From NCBI GenBank assembly GCA_902537815.1, contig CACBCS010000002.1, forward strand, positions 62,001 through 126,000: DNA of 64,000 nucleotides. Reading direction: 5' to 3'. Positions 45,896-55,796 of the stretch are shown one piece after another. Within the stretch, counting starts at the first letter, position 1. Every line of letters begins with the position of its first letter. The notes beneath the pieces are model-generated. The model made no database searches and was not told the origin of the DNA. It worked only from the letters and a program-made list of their open reading frames with translations. Source of the DNA: an uncultured Pseudohongiella sp. GTDB taxonomy: Bacteria; Pseudomonadota; Gammaproteobacteria; Pseudomonadales; Pseudohongiellaceae. A program made the position numbers and the translations under genes.

Positions 45896-47524
45896 ATGGA
45901 ACGCCTTCCTTGTCATCTTGACCCAAGCCAATTTGCGTCTCTGAAGGAGCTTTATGCCCATATTACTCGGGAGCGCGGCAGCTTGGGCGCTTACAGTTGT
46001 CTGGGAAAGACGTTGTCCTACCAAGAGTGGGATCAGCTCTCTGATCAGTTCGCTGCCTACCTGCACTATGAGACAGCACTGGTGCCTGGAGACAGAATTG
46101 CTATCCAGCTACCCAATTTGCTGCACTTTCCCGTTGCTTTGCTCGGTGCCGTCAAAGCAGGATTGGTGGTAGTCAGCACGAACCCCCTTTACACTGCCAA
46201 GGAAATGGCCCACCAGTTTAAAGACTCCGGGGCCAAAGCTGTCGTCATTCTGTCCAGTTTTTGTGACAAGCTGGAAAGCATAATCAGCGAAACCGACATA
46301 AGCTCGGTAATCGTTGCCGAACTCGGAGATTTGCAATCACCTCTTCGACGTTTCTCTATCAATTTTGCCGCTAAATTTCTGAAATCTGCGGTGCCGAACT
46401 ATCGTTTGCCGAATGCTGTGGCGTTCAGGGATTGCTATACCTACCCGCCTCATCCGCTACCCGCTCAACTTGAAACTGGCTCTGATGATGATCTCGCAGC
46501 AATTCTGTATACAGGAGGTACCACGGGCTATTCGAAAGGCGCGATGCTCAGCCACAATAATCTGATTGCCAATATGATGCAGCTGTGGTCACGCTGTGGC
46601 CTGATCATCGGGGAGGGGGTTGAGGAAATTGCTGCGCCACTTCCGCTCTACCACAGTTACGCATTTTTGCTGCATTGTCTGGCTATGCCTTATGCCGGCA
46701 ATCTCAGCGTTCTGATACCGAATCCCAGAGACCTTGATAGCGTGCTGAGCGCTTTTGTAAAGCACAAAATCAGTGGCTTTGTCGGCATTAACACCCTGTA
46801 TCTGGCCTTGCTTGAACATCCTGCTTTTTGCGCGCTTGACTTCAGCGATCTTCGATTTTGTGGAGCGGGTGGAATGGCTCTGTCGTCCTCGATAGCCAAG
46901 CGTTGGGAGCACCTGACAGGTTGTGAGATCTTTGAGGGGTATGGCCTCACCGAATGCTCTCCAGTGGTCTCTGTGAATTTGCCCGGTAAAGTGCGACTGG
47001 GCACTGTTGGCGAACTTGTGCCTGAGACAGAGATTATGGCGATAGACGATGCTGGGCAGGCGGTAGGTATCGGAGAGCGCGGTGAGGCCTGCATCAGAGG
47101 GCCGCAGGTGATGCTGGGGTACTGGCAGCAAGCAGAGGTAACCCGTGACGCCATTACCGAAGACGGCTGGTTTAGGACTGGCGATTATGTAGAAATCGGT
47201 GAAGATGGATATATTACAGTTGTTGACAGAAAAAAGGACATGATTCTTGTTTCTGGATTCAATGTTTTTCCCACTGAAATCGAAGATTGGGTGAATCAGC
47301 AGCCGGACGTGCTTGAATCTGCTGCGATAGGCGTTCCGGACGAGCGTCGCGGTGAGCGGGTGAAGCTTTATGTTGTGCGAAAGGCTGAAACACTCTCTGT
47401 GGAACAAATCACGGAGCATTGCGCCCTCGGGCTGACAGCTTACAAAATGCCCAAAGAAATTGTTTTTGTGGATGAGCTTCCTAAATCCCTGATTGGGAAG
47501 ATCCTGCGAAAAGAGCTCAAATAA
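45896..47524 (+). CDS. long-chain fatty acid-CoA ligase (FadD-type)
   Basis: Activates fatty acids to acyl-CoA via an acyl-AMP intermediate. AMP-binding signature YTGGTTGYSKGAMLSHNN, adenine motif GYGLTECSPVV, hinge GWFRTGDYVEIGEDG then VDRKKDMILVSGFNVFP, and the catalytic Lys in LPKSLIGKILRKEL near the C-terminus. 542 aa, close to FadD (about 560). Most similar to FadD, but other acyl-CoA synthetases cannot be excluded, so no symbol is given. Confidence 0.9.
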   Translation: MERLPCHLDPSQFASLKELYAHITRERGSLGAYSCLGKTLSYQEWDQLSDQFAAYLHYETALVPGDRIAIQLPNLLHFPVALLGAVKAGLVVVSTNPLYTAKEMAHQFKDSGAKAVVILSSFCDKLESIISETDISSVIVAELGDLQSPLRRFSINFAAKFLKSAVPNYRLPNAVAFRDCYTYPPHPLPAQLETGSDDDLAAILYTGGTTGYSKGAMLSHNNLIANMMQLWSRCGLIIGEGVEEIAAPLPLYHSYAFLLHCLAMPYAGNLSVLIPNPRDLDSVLSAFVKHKISGFVGINTLYLALLEHPAFCALDFSDLRFCGAGGMALSSSIAKRWEHLTGCEIFEGYGLTECSPVVSVNLPGKVRLGTVGELVPETEIMAIDDAGQAVGIGERGEACIRGPQVMLGYWQQAEVTRDAITEDGWFRTGDYVEIGEDGYITVVDRKKDMILVSGFNVFPTEIEDWVNQQPDVLESAAIGVPDERRGERVKLYVVRKAETLSVEQITEHCALGLTAYKMPKEIVFVDELPKSLIGKILRKELK

Positions 47525-47559
47525 TTGCTCTTGAGCCGCTCTCTGAACCCTTTCCTGAC

Positions 47560-50500
47560 GTGAAAAATGACATGCTGATCGAAGAACTGGAAAAACGGTT
47601 ACCGGACTGTCAGTCTGGTGACCAGTTCCGATTTCGCAGAAGGCTGGCCGCGCAGCGAAACAAAAAGCCGGGCGGCGATCAGGCTAATGCGCTGAATCAG
47701 TTAGTAAAAGAAATTCAGCAGTCAGTCAGAGCCTGTCAGGTACGTGATGTGGCGATCCCCAGACAGCTGTGCTACCCGGCTGAGTTGCCGGTAAGTGAAC
47801 ATGCCTCGAAATTGGTTCAGCTTATACGCGATCATCAGGTTTTGATCGTGGCAGGTGATACGGGTTCAGGTAAAACAACTCAATTGCCAAAGATCTGCCT
47901 GGAAGCGGGGTTAGGGCGGAGAGGTCTGATCGGTCATACGCAACCCAGGCGTCTGGCTGCTTCGTCCGTGGCGGCCAGAATTGCTGAGGAACTGGGAACC
48001 GAGGTGGGGAAGGGTATTGGTTTTCAGGTCAGATTCAGTGAGAGAACCGCTCCTGAAACGTATCTGAAGGTGATGACCGATGGCATTCTGCTGGCTGAAA
48101 TTCAACAAGACAGGTTCCTTAATCGATATGAAGCGCTGATCATAGATGAAGCGCACGAGAGGTCGCTGAATATCGATTTTCTTCTGGGTTACCTGAAGGG
48201 GCTCCTTCGCCGACGGTCAGATCTTAAGCTCATCGTAACTTCGGCCACAATTGACGTCGAGAAATTTTCTGCACACTTCGATGATGCTCCTATCATGAGA
48301 ATATCTGGCCAAACCTTCCCGGTCGAGATTGAATACGCCCCGTTGAGCACTGACACCGAAAAACTGAATCAACCGGAAACGATGGCTGAGGCTGTCGTCT
48401 CAGCGACAAAGCGGATCCGGGAACGGGATTCGGAATTGAAACGACATACTGGCGATGTTCTGGTATTCCTTGCAACAGAAAGAGAGATTCGGGAGACCGC
48501 GCAGGCCTTACGTCGAGCGCGACTTCCGGATACTGAGATTTTGCCGCTGTATGCGCGCCTTCGACAGTCAGAGCAGGCACGGATATTCACAGCCCACAGT
48601 GGGCGCAGGATTGTGCTTTCTACGAATGTGGCAGAAACCTCAATTACTGTTCCCGGTATCAACTATGTTATCGACACCGGCCTAGCGCGAATCAGTCGCT
48701 ACAGTATCCAGAGCAAAATACAAAGACTTCCGATCGAACGCATTTCGAAGGCAAGCGCCAATCAGAGGAAAGGTCGCTGCGGCAGGCTTGCTGAGGGCTT
48801 CTGTATCAGGCTGTATTCCAAGGCGGATTTTGAAAGCCGTCATGAGTTTACTGATCCGGAAATCATGCGAACGAATCTCGCATCGGTCATTCTGAGGATG
48901 CTTGCCTTAAAAATAGGAGATATTACCAAGTTTCCCTTCTTGGAAGCGCCAGAGTCGAGAGCTGTCAACGATGGCTTTAAATTATTGGAAGAATTAAACG
49001 CTATTGACGGGAAGAAGCAACTTACGCAGGCAGGTCGGCAAATGGCCAGTCTGCCGGTAGATCCAAAGCTGGCCCGGATGCTTGTGGCTGCGAATGCGCA
49101 GGACTGTCTCAGTGAAATGCTGATTATTGTGAGCGCGCTGAGTATTCAGGATCCGAGGGAGCAGGGTGCCGGAAGTAAAGAACAGGCGGAAGAAGCCCAG
49201 CGTGAGTTTTACCACCCGGATTCAGATTTCCTCAGTTTCAAAAATCTCTGGGATTCATATGAGGAAATACGCCAGAGCGCTTCACAGTCGCAGCTAAGAA
49301 AATATTGTAATACTTACCATCTGAGCTACATGCGCATGCGGGAATGGCGGGAGGTTCACCGGCAATTACTGGTGACATGTCAGCAATTAAAGTTCCGTAT
49401 GAACCATGAGCCGGCGGAATATTCGTCAGTACACAAGGCAATCCTCAGTGGGGCAATTAGCCAGATTGCCTGCCACCAGGAAGGAAAAATCTATCAGGGA
49501 GTTAGGAATAAGAAATTCCTGCTGATAAAGAGTTCTGCTCTGGCGGGCCGGCGCCCGCGATGGATTGTGACGTCGGGGCTGATTGAAACCTCTCAGGCTT
49601 TTGCCAGCGTCGCTGCTAAAGTTGAACCTGAATGGGTTGAAGAGGCGGCATTGCATCTCGTTAAGAGCGAAATCTATGAGCCGCACTGGAGTAAAAAACG
49701 CCAGCAAGTTATTGCCCACGAAAAAATCAGTCTGTTAGGGCTCACGCTTATCGAAAAGAGAGCGGTTTCCTGTAGAAAGCTGGATCCGGAACTGGCCAGA
49801 GAGTTGTTTATCAAACAGGGGCTGGTGACTGATGAGGTTGTTCTGAAATCGCCATTGCTTGCTCATAATCGGCGCTTTCTTAAGCAACTGGAAAAGGAAG
49901 AGGAGAAGCTGCGCAGGCCTGAATGGCTGCTCAGCGATCGAGATATCTATCGGTTTTATGAAAAGGCTCTGCCGTCTCAGGTGGCCTCCACCGCGGAACT
50001 GGCCCATTGGCTAAAAACTGCGTCTGCGCAAGAGACGAGTGAGCTCGAAATGAGCCGATCGACCCTAGTTGAGTCTGATAAAGCGCATCCGGACGAATCT
50101 TTCTTTCCAGATCAGGCGGCAATTCACAATAACAAACTTAAACTCAACTACCAATTTAAACCGGGCCACGATCGAGATGGAGCGACACTGGAAGTTCCTC
50201 GTGCGTTACTGTCTCAATTGCGGCAGTCTGATCTGGACTGGGCCGTACCGGGTATTCTACGAGATCGATCGATAGCGCTTCTGAAGACCCTGCCAAAGTC
50301 TTTAAGAAAACAGCTGATCCCCATCAGTGGCTTCGTCGACAGCATACTGCCCCAGATGGCTGCCGGCGACGGGGATTTTATTTCTGCACTTTGCATGCAG
50401 ATACGACGGGCAAAAGGAATATCCCTAAGCGCCAATGATTTTGACGAAAATCGTCTGCCCGCTCATTTAAGGCTGAAAATCAAAGTTCTTGACAGTAAGG

Positions 50501-51462
50501 GCAAGGAAGTTGGCTATGCGACAGACTTAAAGCCGCTGCAGGAAGAGCACGCCGGGGAGAGGCATTCAGCCGAAGTGAATGCCAGTGGTTTATTCGGGCA
50601 TCAGCTGGAGTGCACCGGAATGCGAGACTGGGAATGCGGTGACCTGCCGGAATCGGTAAACCTCGGTGAAGAACTGGTGTTGGTTCGATATCCGGCGTTG
50701 GTAGACGAGCAAACGAGTGTGGGAGTTCGGTTATTCGTAGAAGAAGACCGTGCCAGGGCATCTCATCACAAAGGGCTATTACGCCTTTACATGCTGAAAA
50801 ACGCACAGTTAAAGAAAACAGCAAAAAAGCAGCTCGAACGTTTTCAGCAGAAAAACGTACTGAAATTCCCGCCTGGGATGTCGGGTCTCCCGACAGAAGC
50901 TGTTGCAGCCAGTTATGCAAAAGCGTTTGCCGTGCGTGAAAAATCCATTCGAAGTCTTGCGGCTTTTAGTACCCAGTATGACGATTGTCGCGGAGAGTTG
51001 ATCACATGGGTTAATCGTCTGGAAGTCCTGCTGGAGAAAATTTTAGAGGGACGCCTATCTGTTCAGAGGCAACTGAGTCGGCTTCGATCCGGACGGGAAC
51101 ACTATGCGGCCGATGACGTTGAATCGCAGCTGCATCAGCTTCTGCGGGCGGGTTTCGTTGTTGACACAACCTGGGAGTGGCTTGAGCAGTACCCCCGATA
51201 TATCCGGGCCATCCTCAAAAGGCTTGAGTCCGCACCCCATCTCGGGGCGAGGGATCAGGAGCTGACTGAAAAAATTCAGTCGTATTGGCGAAGATATGAA
51301 GCCGAAAGTGATCAGAAGCACACAGGCAAACAGCCGGACGTTGATTTATTGCGCTGGATGATCGAAGAATACCGCGTGTCCTGTTTCGCGCAATCTCTGG
51401 GAACGAAGCTTCCAGTATCAGAAAAGCGCTTAGAGAAATTGATCCGATCGTTCGATGGCTGA
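47560..51462 (+). CDS. hrpA: ATP-dependent RNA helicase HrpA
   Basis: DEAH-box RNA helicase of 1300 aa implicated in translation and mRNA processing, with ribosome rescue reported for E. coli HrpA. Walker A GDTGSGKTTQLP (99-110), DEAH in IIDEAHERS (196-199), SAT motif VTSATIDVEKF, motifs V/VI TNVAETSITVPG and QRKGRCGRL. Ratchet/OB regions and the long C-terminal domain unique to HrpA follow. Starts with GTG 47560 or ATG 47572; neither has a strong ribosome site. Confidence 0.96.
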   Translation: MKNDMLIEELEKRLPDCQSGDQFRFRRRLAAQRNKKPGGDQANALNQLVKEIQQSVRACQVRDVAIPRQLCYPAELPVSEHASKLVQLIRDHQVLIVAGDTGSGKTTQLPKICLEAGLGRRGLIGHTQPRRLAASSVAARIAEELGTEVGKGIGFQVRFSERTAPETYLKVMTDGILLAEIQQDRFLNRYEALIIDEAHERSLNIDFLLGYLKGLLRRRSDLKLIVTSATIDVEKFSAHFDDAPIMRISGQTFPVEIEYAPLSTDTEKLNQPETMAEAVVSATKRIRERDSELKRHTGDVLVFLATEREIRETAQALRRARLPDTEILPLYARLRQSEQARIFTAHSGRRIVLSTNVAETSITVPGINYVIDTGLARISRYSIQSKIQRLPIERISKASANQRKGRCGRLAEGFCIRLYSKADFESRHEFTDPEIMRTNLASVILRMLALKIGDITKFPFLEAPESRAVNDGFKLLEELNAIDGKKQLTQAGRQMASLPVDPKLARMLVAANAQDCLSEMLIIVSALSIQDPREQGAGSKEQAEEAQREFYHPDSDFLSFKNLWDSYEEIRQSASQSQLRKYCNTYHLSYMRMREWREVHRQLLVTCQQLKFRMNHEPAEYSSVHKAILSGAISQIACHQEGKIYQGVRNKKFLLIKSSALAGRRPRWIVTSGLIETSQAFASVAAKVEPEWVEEAALHLVKSEIYEPHWSKKRQQVIAHEKISLLGLTLIEKRAVSCRKLDPELARELFIKQGLVTDEVVLKSPLLAHNRRFLKQLEKEEEKLRRPEWLLSDRDIYRFYEKALPSQVASTAELAHWLKTASAQETSELEMSRSTLVESDKAHPDESFFPDQAAIHNNKLKLNYQFKPGHDRDGATLEVPRALLSQLRQSDLDWAVPGILRDRSIALLKTLPKSLRKQLIPISGFVDSILPQMAAGDGDFISALCMQIRRAKGISLSANDFDENRLPAHLRLKIKVLDSKGKEVGYATDLKPLQEEHAGERHSAEVNASGLFGHQLECTGMRDWECGDLPESVNLGEELVLVRYPALVDEQTSVGVRLFVEEDRARASHHKGLLRLYMLKNAQLKKTAKKQLERFQQKNVLKFPPGMSGLPTEAVAASYAKAFAVREKSIRSLAAFSTQYDDCRGELITWVNRLEVLLEKILEGRLSVQRQLSRLRSGREHYAADDVESQLHQLLRAGFVVDTTWEWLEQYPRYIRAILKRLESAPHLGARDQELTEKIQSYWRRYEAESDQKHTGKQPDVDLLRWMIEEYRVSCFAQSLGTKLPVSEKRLEKLIRSFDG

Positions 51463-51605
51463 TCTGCTCAGTTTTAAGAAAGAAAGGATGCCGGCTCAAG
51501 CTAGCCAGGAGACGCCCCGGTCTGACCAGGCCGCGCGATATCAAAAAATTTTGTGACGATCTGCGAGAATAACGACCGACTTTGACGGCGACAGGAGGCC
51601 AGCGC

Positions 51606-52292
51606 ATCAAATCTGTACTTCGCATCTGCCTGGCTTATGTTCTGTTGTCTTCAGTTATGCCCGCTGTCGCGCAACCCTCCGATCCCTGGATTAATAGCAA
51701 CAGGCGAATTTATGCCCTTAATGATTTTTTTGATCGCCTCATTATCCGCCCGGTGGCGACTACCTATCGCAGTTTAGTGCCAAGGTTTGCCCGTCAGGGG
51801 GTCGGGAACTTTTTCAGCAACGTGGATGAAATCAACGTATTCGTCAATGATCTGCTCCAGCTCAAACTGGGCCACGCAATCAGCGATACTGGTCGGTTCG
51901 TGCTGAACAGTGCGGTTGGGTTAGGGGGCTTCCTTGATATTGCCAGCAGTGTAGGCCTTGATAAAAACGAGGAGGACTTCGGCCAGACTCTTTCCTTCTG
52001 GGGTGTTGGGGCTGGGCCTTATCTGGTGCTTCCAGTTTTCGGTGCGAGTAATGTTCGTGATACCTTTGGACTTGTCTTGGATACCGTGTTTAACCCAATA
52101 CAGTACTACAGGGAGAGTGCGCTCCGGTATCCACTCCTGCTGCTGGAAGAGCTTGATACAAGAGCTGCTTATCTGGCCTTAGACGATCTGGTGGTGGGTG
52201 ATCGTTATTTATTCATAAGAGAAGCGTATCTGCAACGCAGGAACTTCCTGGTCAAAGATGGGGTTGTGGAGGATGATTTCGGAGCGTTTTAG
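51606..52292 (+). CDS. MlaA/VacJ-family outer-membrane lipid asymmetry protein
   Basis: 228 aa from the proposed start. Component of the Mla pathway that removes phospholipids from the outer leaflet. Family regions: SDPWINSNRRIYALNDFFD, VGNFFSNVDEINVFVNDLLQ, AVGLGGFLDIAS and GAGPYLVLPVFGAS with TFGLVLDTVFNP. Unlike typical MlaA there is no lipobox Cys; the signal peptide ends PAVAQ. The only in-frame codon correctly spaced from the strong AGGAGG (51593-51598) is ATC 51606, giving an ideal signal-peptide start (M)KSVLRICLAYVLL; TTG 51582 lacks a ribosome site. Either a rare ATC start or a sequencing error of ATG. Confidence 0.85.
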   Translation: MKSVLRICLAYVLLSSVMPAVAQPSDPWINSNRRIYALNDFFDRLIIRPVATTYRSLVPRFARQGVGNFFSNVDEINVFVNDLLQLKLGHAISDTGRFVLNSAVGLGGFLDIASSVGLDKNEEDFGQTLSFWGVGAGPYLVLPVFGASNVRDTFGLVLDTVFNPIQYYRESALRYPLLLLEELDTRAAYLALDDLVVGDRYLFIREAYLQRRNFLVKDGVVEDDFGAF

Positions 52293-52333
52293 CATTTCTC
52301 CTTTGCACCACAGGCGTCGGATCCTGAACAGCC

Positions 52334-52786
52334 CTAACTTCCCCTGGCGGTGATTTTCGCTTTGATGAAGTCCGTGTGTGAGACGTAGATAAGATCAGAC
52401 ACTTTCCTAATCAGGTGTTCCTCATACATATCAATTTGTTCATCTGAAAAGGCTATTCGCCACATATCCTGAACCAGCTGGAGTTTTTGGGAATAACTGT
52501 ACTCATCGTTAATCAGACGGGTGAATTCGTAAAGTGAAGTTGCCTGATCTGCTTCCTCTTGCGCTAGACGCGTCAACTCATGTATGTCTTCTTCCTGAAT
52601 GTGCAAACTGTTTTGTAGAAGAGAGACGAGTTCAGATTTTTCCCTGTCATCGAGTTCATGGTCCGCCATCATGACCTCAATGAAAAGGGTAGCACAGGCG
52701 AGCTGGGTCTCTGACGCGATTTGCTTGTCAGACGACGGGGGATTAGCCAGCTTTCCGTCAAAAAATGCTTTGATGGAACTCAGCAT
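52334..52786 (-). CDS. TerB-like helical protein
   Basis: 150 aa from ATG 52786 (CAGGAAA upstream); a longer reading to 52831 lacks such support. All-helical TerB/DjlA-N-type domain with acidic motifs EVMMADHELDDREKSEL and IAFSDEQIDMYEEHLIRK, the two similar Asp/Glu patterns of the family that may bind metal. No other ter genes nearby, so a tellurite role is not implied; such single TerB proteins are common next to dus genes. Lies directly downstream of dusA on the same strand. Confidence 0.85.
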   Translation of the reverse strand: MLSSIKAFFDGKLANPPSSDKQIASETQLACATLFIEVMMADHELDDREKSELVSLLQNSLHIQEEDIHELTRLAQEEADQATSLYEFTRLINDEYSYSQKLQLVQDMWRIAFSDEQIDMYEEHLIRKVSDLIYVSHTDFIKAKITARGS

Positions 52787-52827
52787 GTGAATTTCCTGTA
52801 GGTGTTTACAGCCCTCGGGCCCGAATT

Positions 52828-53820
52828 TCAATCCACCAGATCGAGAGCCTCCCTTATGATATCAATTCCCGCATCAGGTAGATAACTATTCTCACTTAAG
52901 TGTCTTCGGAACTGTTTTCCTCCTGGCTGACCCTTATACAGTCCGAGAAGGTGTCGGCTCATGTGTTTCAGGGGTGTCCCTTTGGCAAGCTCCTGCTCGA
53001 CATAAGGCAGGTAGTTCATCAGATAGTCCCTGCGCTTACGTATCGGGGTGTTGGTCTCGTAGAAAAAAGGATCGACTTGATGGAGGATAAAGGGATTCTG
53101 GTAGGCTTCGCGGCCCAGCATCACACCATCAACCACCTCCATCAGGCCTTGTGCCTGCGTGAGACTCGTGATGCCGCCATTGATGACAATAGTGAGCTCC
53201 GGGAAAGCTTCTTTGACGGCAAACACCCTCTCATAGCGCAGGGGAGGAATTTCGCGATTTTCTTTTGGGCTCAATCCCGACAAGACGGCGATTCGGGCGT
53301 GAATGATAAATACTTTACACCCCGCTGTGGCAACCTTTTCCACAAACTGAAACAGATCTGACAGAGACTCTCGATTGTCAATGCCAATTCGGGACTTCAC
53401 CGTTACTGGGCAGTCCACCTCGGCCTGCATGCTGGCGACGCAGCGAGCAACCAGTTCTGGTCTGGCCATCAGGCAGGCTCCGAATGCACCAGACTGGACA
53501 CGATCGCTGGGACACCCGACGTTCAGATTGATTTCATCGAAGCCCGCTTTCTGGCCCAGCGTCGCTGCTTCGGCCAGTTCTTCCGGGTCACTGCCTCCAA
53601 GCTGAAGGGCCACAGGGTGCTCGCAAGGATCGTGTTGAAGCAGGTAGTTTGCATCACCGTACTTCAGGGCGGCGCTGGTTACCATCTCGGTATACAGTAA
53701 GGCGTTTTTACTGAATTGTCGCAGAAAGACCCGATCATGACGGTCTGTCCAGTCCATCATTGGTGCGACGCAAAATGTATGCCTGTGCACAGTGGTGATC
53801 TCTGATTCGCAGGGTCGCAT
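52828..53820 (-). CDS. dusA: tRNA-dihydrouridine synthase A
   Basis: FMN enzyme reducing U20/U20a in tRNA. TIM-barrel start VAPMMDWTDRHDR, catalytic Cys in NVGCPSDRVQSGAFGAC, KSRIGIDNRESL, and VINGGITSL and GVMLGREAYQNP phosphate-binding segments. The WTDRH motif and RK-rich C-terminus are DusA-specific. 330 aa. Divergent from gltX. Confidence 0.96.
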   Translation of the reverse strand: MRPCESEITTVHRHTFCVAPMMDWTDRHDRVFLRQFSKNALLYTEMVTSAALKYGDANYLLQHDPCEHPVALQLGGSDPEELAEAATLGQKAGFDEINLNVGCPSDRVQSGAFGACLMARPELVARCVASMQAEVDCPVTVKSRIGIDNRESLSDLFQFVEKVATAGCKVFIIHARIAVLSGLSPKENREIPPLRYERVFAVKEAFPELTIVINGGITSLTQAQGLMEVVDGVMLGREAYQNPFILHQVDPFFYETNTPIRKRRDYLMNYLPYVEQELAKGTPLKHMSRHLLGLYKGQPGGKQFRRHLSENSYLPDAGIDIIREALDLVD

Positions 53821-53949
53821 GTGATATCCGATGCCATCTGATTAGTCAAGAATTCGTGCTGTGCTTTAGGCTTTGCGCGCCAATGGCGTATAATTGTCGG
53901 CCTAACCGGTAATGCCAAGTCCCAAACCTTCGTAAAGCTTAGATTAATT

Positions 53950-55449
53950 ATGCCAACCGTGAAAACCCGCATCGCTCCTTCGCCCACCGGTGACCCACAT
54001 GTTGGGACGGCTTACATTGCGCTGTTTAACCGGTGCTTTGCGCAGCAGCATGGCGGTAAATTCCTGCTGCGCATTGAAGATACCGATCAGCAGCGTAGCA
54101 CGCCAAAATCTGAGCAGGAGATCCTTGATGCGCTTACCTGGCTTGGTTTGACCTGGGATGAAGGTGTGGGCGTTGGCGGGGATCACGGTCCCTATCGTCA
54201 GAGCGAGCGGGCTGACATCTATCGCGAGCATATTGAGATTCTGTTGGAGAAAGGGTCTGCCTTCCCCTGTTTCTGTTCGGCCCAGAGACTTGACGAGGTA
54301 CGTCATGCGCAAATGGCTGCCAAACAGACGCCCGGATATGATGGGCACTGCCTGTCTCTGGATCGTGCGGAACGGCAAAGGAAGATCCAGAGGGGTGAGC
54401 CTTATGTCATTCGCATGGTAGTCCCGGATCAGGGCGAGTGTCGTTTCACGGACCTTTTGCGGGGTGAACTCACAATCCAGTGGGCCCAGGTGGATATGCA
54501 GGTGCTGATGAAGTCTGATGGTCTGCCAACCTACCATTTTGCGAACGTGGTGGATGACCACCTGATGGGGATCACGCACGTTATCCGGGGTGAAGAGTGG
54601 ATTAATTCGGTGCCTAAACACGTCCTGCTGTACCAGTATTTCGGCTGGGATGCGCCGGTATTTTGTCACATGCCGTTGCTGAGGAATCCGGATAGAAGCA
54701 AGCTCAGCAAACGAAAGAATCCGACCAGCATCAATTACTATCGTGATATGGGGTACTTGCCAGAAGCTGTGGTGAATTATTTGGGCCTCATGGGATGGTC
54801 AATGCCTGGCGGCGAGGAAAAATTCTCCCTGACTAATATGACGTCGGCATTCGACGTCCTGCGCGTGTCGCTGGGCGGGCCGATTTTCGATGTGGAAAAG
54901 CTGGACTGGCTTAATGGGAGATATCTGCGGGAAGAGCTCAGTGATGAAGAATTCGCGTCACGCTACCTACAATGGGCCAATAAGGGGGACCGCTTGGGCA
55001 GAATAGTGCCGCTGGTTCAGCCGCGTGTTGAGAAGTTCAGCGATGTGATTGGCCTCGGTGCTCAGTTTCTGGACGGCCTTGTTGCCATCGATGCGGCGCG
55101 GTTTGAACACAAGAATCTGAGCGCTGAACAAAGCATCAAGATACTGCAATTCAGTCTGTGGCGATTGGAAGGCCTGCAAGCCTGGAGCCGGCAACAGATC
55201 GAAGAAACTTTGCTTGATCTTGCGGAGCAAATGGATTTGATGATTCGTGATTTTCTCTTTCCTGTATTTATCAGCATCAGCGGCAGTGCCGTTTCCACCT
55301 CGGTGATGGACAGCCTCTCAATTCTGGGCCTCGATCTCTCTCGTGCGCGTCTCCGGCATGCTATTGCCGTGCTTGGCGGAGTGTCTAAAAAGCTGTCAAA
55401 AAGCCTAGAGAAAGAATACCGGGCCCTCGGGAACCGGACAGCCGAGTGA
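53950..55449 (+). CDS. gltX: glutamyl-tRNA synthetase
   Basis: Class I synthetase, 499 aa. HIGH-like motif [18 protein letters not shown] (about 11-28) and KMSKS-like KLSKRKN near residue 257. A four-Cys zinc site is not present; the region reads [15 protein letters not shown]. It charges tRNA-Glu; the only tRNA-Glu in this window is at 15.6 kb. tRNA-Ala(GGC) follows with its own promoter. Confidence 0.97.
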   Translation: MPTVKTRIAPSPTGDPHVGTAYIALFNRCFAQQHGGKFLLRIEDTDQQRSTPKSEQEILDALTWLGLTWDEGVGVGGDHGPYRQSERADIYREHIEILLEKGSAFPCFCSAQRLDEVRHAQMAAKQTPGYDGHCLSLDRAERQRKIQRGEPYVIRMVVPDQGECRFTDLLRGELTIQWAQVDMQVLMKSDGLPTYHFANVVDDHLMGITHVIRGEEWINSVPKHVLLYQYFGWDAPVFCHMPLLRNPDRSKLSKRKNPTSINYYRDMGYLPEAVVNYLGLMGWSMPGGEEKFSLTNMTSAFDVLRVSLGGPIFDVEKLDWLNGRYLREELSDEEFASRYLQWANKGDRLGRIVPLVQPRVEKFSDVIGLGAQFLDGLVAIDAARFEHKNLSAEQSIKILQFSLWRLEGLQAWSRQQIEETLLDLAEQMDLMIRDFLFPVFISISGSAVSTSVMDSLSILGLDLSRARLRHAIAVLGGVSKKLSKSLEKEYRALGNRTAE

Positions 55450-55460
55450 GGGAGGTTTCA

Positions 55461-55489
55461 TTGACAGCTTGGCGGGCTGTGCTTAGAAT
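55461..55489 (+). promoter_or_regulatory. sigma-70 promoter of tRNA-Ala
   Basis: TTGACA (55461-55466), 17 bases, TAGAAT (55484-55489), then a GC-rich discriminator (GCGCGTC) of the stringent-control type. Confidence 0.85.
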
Positions 55490-55516
55490 GCGCGTCTCCC
55501 GTCGACAGGCGGCTGT

Positions 55517-55592
55517 GGGGCCTTAGCTCAGCTGGGAGAGCGCAACACTGGCAGTGTTGAGGTCACCGGTTCGATCCCGGTAGGCTCCACCA
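55517..55592 (+). tRNA. tRNA-Ala (GGC anticodon)
   Basis: Acceptor GGGGCCT/AGGCTCC, D-arm TTAGCTCAGCTGGGAGAGC, anticodon loop CTGGCAG with GGC, T-arm CCGG-TTCGATC-CCGG, encoded CCA at 55590-55592. Confidence 0.97.
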
Positions 55593-55796
55593 TTTCTCTG
55601 TAAATCGCGCTACATCAGCCTGAAATTCCATTCATCGCCCGCTTCGATGCCTGCTTTTTACTCCGCAGTGGCTGAACGACTTAAAACCCGATCCCCGAAC
55701 ACGATGTTTTGCAAATTGCACCGGCTGTGCGGTGACTGCAGCCTGGACCGCGGTATGTGACGTCGTACCCTTACGGCGGAGGACAGCGACCGGGGA

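Noticed and set aside
46589-47419. Long antisense open frame of 276 codons inside the acyl-CoA ligase
   Set aside because: It lies wholly within a well-supported gene, has no recognisable domains and is explained by codon bias of the sense gene.
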